Positions 57,657 to 64,000 of a stretch of 64,000 nt of DNA are shown here, one piece after another. The notes under the pieces were generated by a model. The model saw nothing but the letters and a program-made list of their open reading frames with translations. It ran no database searches and was not told where the DNA came from. Position 1 is the first letter of the stretch. Each line of letters opens with the position of its first letter. The translations under genes were made by a program, and so were the position numbers. Source of the stretch: Paulownia fortunei (Eukaryota; Streptophyta; Magnoliopsida; Lamiales; Paulowniaceae); the NCBI GenBank assembly GCA_019321725.1, contig CM033109.1:16461993-16525992 (forward strand). The letters are read 5' to 3'.

Positions 57657-60520
57657 TATAACACCTCCCAACACTAAATATAGATATTGATATAACAATA
57701 ATTTTGACAAGATTTTGAGAAAACAGTAAAATGTTCTCTCACATATAACCCTGTATATAGAAAAATTACCATTTCTATAAAAGCACAACACCCATCACAG
57801 TCACGCTATTCTCAGACTTATTTACTATAAAATTTCAAGAGTTATATAAGACACGATATCCCAAAGTTATAATACAATAGACTTAAAAATTAAAATCATA
57901 GCTTATACTTTCGGAAGAAGTAAGGACATTTTGCCTTTTGTAACCTTTTACATATAGACAACAATTTACACAATAATAACAATTGTAAAAATTAGAATAT
58001 GCCCAAACACAACCCAACAGGTCGTCATCCATGTACACTAATCCTCAAAACTTGTACGAACCCCAACGGCTTGCCCAGTAAGTTCATGGTATCAAGTATT
58101 ACCAGACTCACCTACAATGCATAAACTATATGAGCTAACACTCATCAAGTAAAGATTATACATGTTAAAGAATAATCCACAATATCAAGTCATGCATCTC
58201 AAAATGTTATGCCCGCAATGCAATTCCATGCATCAAAATATTTCTCTCAAAATCATTTTTTTCTTGGGCCCCTAACTAATGCTACTATCCTATGCACCAG
58301 AAAAGTGCTCTGCACACCTCCATAATCCAATGACCAATAATAATATAAGCATGCAAATCCATGCACGCGAACCTGTAAATCTATGCATGCTTTGGTGCAC
58401 TAGTAATGGTCAGCAAAACATTTTCCTTTCTCAGAATCATGCCGTGCAATGCAACATTTATCACAATGCTCATGCACGTGCCAATTCCTATGTATGCGTG
58501 CTCAATGGATATGAATAACAGTAATGTGTGGCATCTTCTATACACATATGATCTATGATATTACATATAAATCACACAATTACTATGTCTATGCATTGTA
58601 GTTGTAAATGAATCTTTACTTACCTTTGATCGGTCGTGTATTACTTTTAGGTTTTTTAAGTATTACTCCCTAACCCTAGATGTGAAGCAATCTGTAAAAA
58701 TACAAGATATCAATCACCATCCTCAATTAACAAGTTTGTTATACGTAATGTAGTATAAAGATCTTGAATCTCAATTTAACTAAACAACCTTACCACTTAG
58801 AAACTATAACCGAATACAACCTTCTACGTACCTTTGTTCCATATCTTAAATGTATACTAACCTCATTTAATTGATGTATTATAACTCTTATAACATCACC
58901 CTAAATGTTAGGGATCAAATGCACCACATCTATGTTGGAACATGTTAATGAACGAAATGGGACAGATTCATAATTTCATATTTTTTTGTTGTCACATTAA
59001 TTTGCATGATGATTTTGATACCCATAGACATATTCATTCACTCCCAAATTTTATCACACTTAGATAACATAAAAAACCAATGTAACCATGTCATAGAATG
59101 GCTAAAACTCACAGATATAGATTCACAAGTTCAGCTCCCTTCACAGCATACTGAAATAAATTTTTCATACCGTGATAGTTTTGCTCACTTCATGACACTA
59201 ATGGTTTTAGCATGATTACATATATTCAATAACTCCCAAATTTTTACCAAACTTGGATAACATATACAAAGAGACAACAAGATTATATTCTTTCCAAAAC
59301 TAATGGATTTAATGCTGAAAAACCACAGGACAGAATTTGAAATTCGATGGTGACAGTTTTCAGCATCTCTTCAATATCATGCCCTATTTCAATTTCTAAC
59401 CAATGAAAATTTATTTCAATACTCTTAACTCATATATGAACATGTATATGATGATACTTATAGGTTTTATTCAACATATCATACACTTTTGAAGCCTAAA
59501 ACATAAGAAAACAGCAAGGTGATAGTTTCTGCCACAAGTCTTTCCTATTAAGTGTTTGTCGTCAAAACCCTTTCTTGGTGAACCAAAGTCTAACTAAAAA
59601 CTTTATAACACTTTTATAAGAGATATTGAAAGCTTAATACACAATAAACCCACTTAGAATAATCTGAAAACCAAAGGCAAAGCCATAGGTAAGTGTTACC
59701 TATGCAGATTTTGAGGTTAAACTTGATGATAGTCACTTCTCCTTTGCTTTTCTTGCTTTTATTTTAACTTGGAATCAATTGAGAGCACTTGGAGACCTTA
59801 AGGTGTGTGTTCAAAAGCTGAAAATGGCTGAAATGAGGGTCTGGTCATGGCTTAAGGGTGCATGCTTAAGCTTGGTAGCAAGCATTAGATGTCAAGTTGT
59901 GGTATAAATCTGACCTTTCACCCATCTTTCAAGCCTAGATCAAATGTATCTTACTATACATTAATTTTATTACAACCTATTTTAATTACCACAAGATCCC
60001 ATAGATAATTCATAATCTAATTTCCTAGCCGTTCATTTAATTTCTTACCTGATTGTCACTCGATTCTTGAATAATTATCCATATAAAAAATTATATAATA
60101 TTATACATAAATAAATATTGTAATATCACCTTTCAATCATATTATCATATGTCCAATGTCCCAAATATGCAATTTACCTATATATACTTATGAAATACCT
60201 AGATGAAATCGAATCATACCGTATAAGCTTACTAGTAATACTTTTAACACTTTCAAAATTATAATCTATATATCCCATCTATATCCCATATTAATCAACC
60301 TCATTTTATTCTTATTTCAATATAAAATCAGCTACTTAGATTAGGAAATTCAATAACTAATACCGTGCAAGAGCTTTAGAATTAAGTTTAATATTCAAGA
60401 ATGTCGTATAAAATGAAATAAATTATGCAATGTCAATAGAAATGCAAGTATCATATAAAATTAGCACGTAATGCATGAATTATATTAGCCAAGTGAGTAG
60501 TGTGAGGCTGGGCTATTACA
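57657..60520 (-). mobile_element. Family B solo LTR
   Basis: 2,864 bp, TATAACACC to CTATTACA on the + strand (terminal TG now TA). It aligns with the B LTRs at 29279 and 35213 but has a ~60-bp deletion near 57715 and lacks the GC-rich island, carrying instead a family C-like TGCATG cluster (58340-58500). Perfect 5-bp duplication CGTAG. No internal region. Confidence 0.92.
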
Positions 60521-60525
60521 CGTAG
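60521..60525. repeat. Right target-site duplication of B solo LTR
   Basis: CGTAG, paired with 57652-57656. Confidence 0.9.
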
Positions 60526-61896
60526 GGTGGTTTAATCAATTAGCTAATATTGTAAAAACTAAAACTAATAATTAAAATATAGAGCAATAAAGATTAAAAT
60601 AACAAACAACAAGTGGTAAAAGTTAAGTTGAGATTTCCTTTGCCGCCGCTAGATAATGGGTTGTAATTTAGTATCATTATTATCAACAATTTGCCATTGA
60701 AACTATCAACCATATGTAATAACAAGCTCTACTATCTTGATCTTTCCTTAATTGCTTGTAATGTAGAACAAGCTCTCTACCTAATTTCTACCTATCAAAC
60801 AACCTAGAACAAGCTCTCTAAATTTGATTCAATTAATGCATTAAAACAACAAAGATAAATTGATTTAAGCAACAAACATATAAGCTCAGGTTATTCAACT
60901 TAGGTTATATTTTTCACTATAATTAACAAAAATATTGCATAATCATTAATCAAGAATGATTATAAATTCAAGACAATCACAGATCCAAAATATTTAATCT
61001 AGTTGTAGGGAATACTCATGCTCAATTTGGTTGCGCACCCAAACAAAGCAAGAACATACCCATTAAGAAATTAAGCATGGAAAAATATGAACAACTTCAT
61101 TTAGAAAATTGATCAATAATACCAAATATTTACTTACAAGAATCCATATATAGGCTTTGAAATCACCCTTAGCCAAAAAAGAAATGTAGCCTAACATAAT
61201 TGAAAACAACAAGAAAAACAAAACAAAAGATATTAGGAGTTTAATGGAATTGAAAAGAGGAAGAAGAAATTTGATTATGATAGAGGGATCCTCTTGGTAG
61301 ATGAGTCTTCTTCTCCAAGCCTCTATCTCCTTTTCTTAAATAATGCCCACGACCCAAAATTGCTTCCAAAAGTGAATTGAATTCTATAGAGTGGTGTACA
61401 AGGTGAAAATCGTAGGTGTGATGAGAGAATAGTGCATGGGAAAAGTGTGAGATAGTGTGCGTAAATTTATTGTAGGTCGTGCAATGTGTATCTTGATTAC
61501 AAGAATCTAAAGTGTATATATGGGTCTGTGTGATATATTATATGTATCTAGTGTTTACATATCCAAAATATGCCAAAAAGTGTGAAGGGCCACCACTGTC
61601 ACCACCATGCTCAAAGGAATCTTTTATGTTGAGTGTTAGAAATTGGGGACCCATCCCTGCTGCTACAATTTTTCTTCTGTTGAACTTGGGATAGGGTGCA
61701 AATAAGTGGGGATTCATCCCCAATGCTGAGTGAAATCCCAAGAATACTTGTTTAACTCCGTTTTGCTTTGGTTTGATCCCTTGACTCCCAAATTCCTATT
61801 ACACATAAAATACTAATAAAAACCTAATATTGACAAGAACAAATCAACAAAAACATAAAGGAATTGATATAAAATATGTAAAAATATGTACTTATC

Positions 61897-62057
61897 ATAA
61901 ACTATCTACAAATTAAAGGTGAAGAACTCCTTGATATAAGTTTTAACTATCAACAAATTCCAAAACAAATTCAAGTAAAACATTCCTTAATGTGAGGATA
62001 AACTATCTACAAATTCAAATCAATTCAACTGAAGAACTACTTCATATGAGTTTTAAA
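61897..62057. repeat. Minisatellite array, right arm
   Basis: Three to four units continuing the array interrupted at 57445 (CTATCTACAAATT, AACTCCTTGATATAAG, ATTCCTTAATGTGAGG). The first five bases are the ATAAA duplication. The array fades near 62057. Confidence 0.75.
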
Positions 62058-63000
62058 AATCTCTATGTGACATATAAAGTAAGTTGTTGTGACATGATCC
62101 TCGCGTTCTAATATTTTGAGATTTATTCACTTTTTGCATCCATCCAACAAATGCACGTGAACAAGTTTTGAGGAGCATTTCTAGATATGATTTTTTTTTT
62201 GCAAATTATACATCGATATGTGTAATATATTTTTACTTATATATTTATATTATTTTTATTTTTAAGAATTATCATTGAATTCCAAGTTCAATAAGGTATT
62301 TAATTGATAGAGAAATTAAATACTACCATATGTCACATTATAATATTTTGGCAATAAAGATCATATCTTGCAAATTATGAATGTGAATACCAATATTTTT
62401 GTACCATATCTTGTAATTAAGGGAGTCAATGACAATAAAATCATGTCGCTTCATCAAATAATATTGGCAAGAACCCCTATCCAACAAGTACAAATATGGG
62501 TCATTTCTAAGAAGTCAGAACAATAACAAGAAGTCAAATCTCAAGCAAGAAAGGTGTTAGAGGAAGTTTCAAAGTTCTCTCAATCTAATGTGACCAAATT
62601 CAAGAAGATGCACGAGATTCAAGGGGGACAAGAAGGCGTTCATTGTGAAGGCCCCCAATATAATGTTTAAATCGAGATTACAATGCTAAACTCTAGAATG
62701 AACATTATTGAAGATCTAACCCAATATTGAATAGTGCCAAAGTGTCAAAATCTCCTTCAAGCCATCTAAAATCTGAAACTCAATTCGTGAAGAGAAGAAT
62801 CAAAGAATCAAAGTGGAGATTGTATCCCCAAGTGGTAATCAAATTTAATAAGCTCTGATTTATACTAATTTTCTTGTCTTGTAAATTTTCAGAAAGGAAC
62901 TTGTTTTACAATTTTCTGGCATACCTCATGGACGATTACTGTTATCTCTTCTTTTGAAATCAAATTCAAAGATTAGATGAAGATTACTCCAACTTACATA
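62058..63000. other. Unassigned DNA before gag remnant
   Basis: AT-rich to about 62460, then less AT-rich and coding-like in texture (62510-62650) but with no open frame over 60 codons and no recognised motif. It may be the leader of the gag-bearing element below. Confidence 0.4.
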
Positions 63001-63413
63001 TGTCTCTTATGTTGAGCCATGAAGCCACTACTTCAAGGCACAAGCACAAGGGGGCAAGTGAAGATGGTGTTTTGACAAACCATGAGATGGTGTTTGCTGA
63101 ACCATAAATCCACCACCACTCCAAAACAGAAGCATGAGATAACAATAACATTTTTTGGAGGCTATGAAGTCACTACTCCAAAACACAAGCAATAGGGCTC
63201 GATCAGGCAAATATGGTGTTTGGACATTGCTTATATTTTTACTAAAATTGGGAAAGCAAGAAATAAGAGCTAAGAGAAAGAGTTGTTGAATCCTAAAATG
63301 ATGCATGAATCTTATTCAAGCTTAAATTGTGAAACTGCAACAGTCATGGTGGTCCAAACAACTTCAGTGGATGAGCAAATTGTAAAATTAATGAAGGATA
63401 TTGAGGGACACAT
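63001..63413 (+). pseudogene. Second gypsy gag N-terminal remnant
   Basis: Homologous to 55770-56165: the same TGTTGAGCCATGA repeats (diverged), the AAAGAGTTGTTGAATCC stretch (63277), and the VKLMKDIEGHM-like start of gag. It is cut at 63413 by a copia LTR start. Stops in all frames. With 55771-57000 it shows two copies of this gag family, or one copy duplicated around the minisatellite. Confidence 0.72.
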
Positions 63414-63650
63414 GTGTTAGAGTAGTGTTTGGCAAACTAATTAGTGGGGCTGCTAGTATACTATTGTAAAAATTGTCTTATTCTAAATATATTAATAAAA
63501 TTGGCATTTTTTTTACCCTCAATTACATTTAGCCAATTAGATAAAGTCCTTAGACCATACTTAGCTACGGGGCATGGTCGCATATATGATAGTGATATGG
63601 GACATGCCTCTATGGCTTTGATCTTAAATTAGTTTCAAGTTATAAGTTCA
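63414..63650 (+). repeat. Copia LTR 5' fragment
   Basis: Starts TGTTAGAGTAGTG, the terminal sequence expected of this copia family, and is the reverse complement of LTR sequence such as 10575-10730 and 24610-24790 (ACGGGGCATGGTCGCATATAT, TAGATAAAGTCCTTAGACC). Only the first ~240 bp of the LTR are present. Confidence 0.8.
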
Positions 63651-63659
63651 TTAATATGG

Positions 63660-64000
63660 GACATTGATAAGCCCAAAAGGACTCACGCACATGATGCATA
63701 CTCGAAAGGAGGATGTCTCGCTCTAATCATCTCAAAATGGCGGTAATAAAACTGAAACTGCACAATGTCAACAAGTAATAAAGAGTGAGTAGAGTATCAT
63801 TTCCCAAGGGAGTATGTGTGTAAGTACCCAAGTGTAGACCGCCTAAACTATATTTGGGGCAATAATAATAGTGACAATTGAATTAGAAAACAACAACTAC
63901 AAAATTGTCAAAATTAACTAAAACCCAAGGAGATCAGGGGATTGAATTCAATACTAAGGAGAGTCAAAGCATTAGTTAGCCAGCCTATATTATTATGAAC
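63660..64000 (-). repeat. Athila-like LTR end fragment, inverted
   Basis: Reverse complement of the Athila-like LTR end at about 38580-38860: AGAGTGAGTAGAGTATCAT (63781) matches its GATACTCTACTCACTCT, and the right edge matches the GGATGGCTAACCAATGCC area. It runs off the window. Confidence 0.78.

Larger units (their letters stand above)
57446..61896 (-). mobile_element. Tat-type solo LTR, split by a nested solo LTR
   Basis: On the minus strand it starts GATAAGTACATATTTT, like the LOG-bearing element, and ends GTGACAACCCATCAA. Without the nested LTR and its extra duplication it is about 1.58 kb. The block near 57500-57560 has the GGGATTGACCCTTTCTCAC-like context usual near Tat/Athila LTR ends. 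Perfect duplication ATAAA on both sides and no internal sequence, so it is a recombination remnant. The frames at 61512-61741 are not supported as genes. Confidence 0.83.

Overview
This window looks like repeat-dense intergenic DNA from a large, AT-rich plant nuclear genome, probably a eudicot. The evidence is wall-to-wall Ty1/copia and Ty3/gypsy LTR retrotransposons (Athila-like, Tat-like and Tekay/Del-like) and a plant LOG-type cytokinin-activating gene copy. I could not name the species. I found no intact host gene, no tRNA or rRNA gene, and nothing of bacterial or organellar type. Every recognisable retroelement coding region is broken by stops, frameshifts or nesting.

Layout. (1) 1-7471: a copia reverse transcriptase (RT) fragment, then a gypsy LTR here called family B (324-948 and about 5409-7471). 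A reverse-oriented piece of a related gypsy, family C, interrupts it (LTR 949-3612, pol 3613-5408). (2) About 7480-38867: a nested stack. An Athila-like element on the + strand has its pol split at 8577/24858 by a 16.3-kb copia element on the - strand (8578-24857; target-site duplication GGTAC/GGTAT). The copia is itself split between gag and integrase by a Tat-like LTR element on the + strand (about 13817-20144; possible duplication AAATT). The 3' LTR of the Athila-like element (28151-29278 plus 38361-38867) is split by a complete B element on the - strand (29279-38360; duplication CTGAT/CTGAC). (3) 38868-42767: a copia fragment and an Athila-like deletion derivative. (4) 42768-53206: a family C gypsy with two long LTRs, in an abnormal internal-LTR-internal-LTR arrangement. 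(5) 53207-64000: an Athila-like LTR piece, unassigned AT-rich DNA, a broken gypsy gag, and a minisatellite. A Tat-type solo LTR (57446-61896, duplication ATAAA) is inserted in the minisatellite, and a B solo LTR (57657-60520, duplication CGTAG) sits inside it. A second gag remnant and two LTR fragments close the window.

The most interesting locus is inside the innermost element of the stack. Between its two LTRs of about 1.58 kb, the Tat-like element has no recognisable gag or pol. It carries an intronless, sense-oriented, almost full-length LOG copy (cytokinin riboside 5'-monophosphate phosphoribohydrolase, 16189-16809) with apparent 5'-UTR sequence, plus a second unrecognised coding segment (15595-16000). 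This looks like a non-autonomous LTR retrotransposon that captured a host phytohormone-activation transcript. The LOG copy now has one in-frame stop and eroded signature motifs. A canonical TATA box in the 5' LTR is correctly placed to transcribe it.
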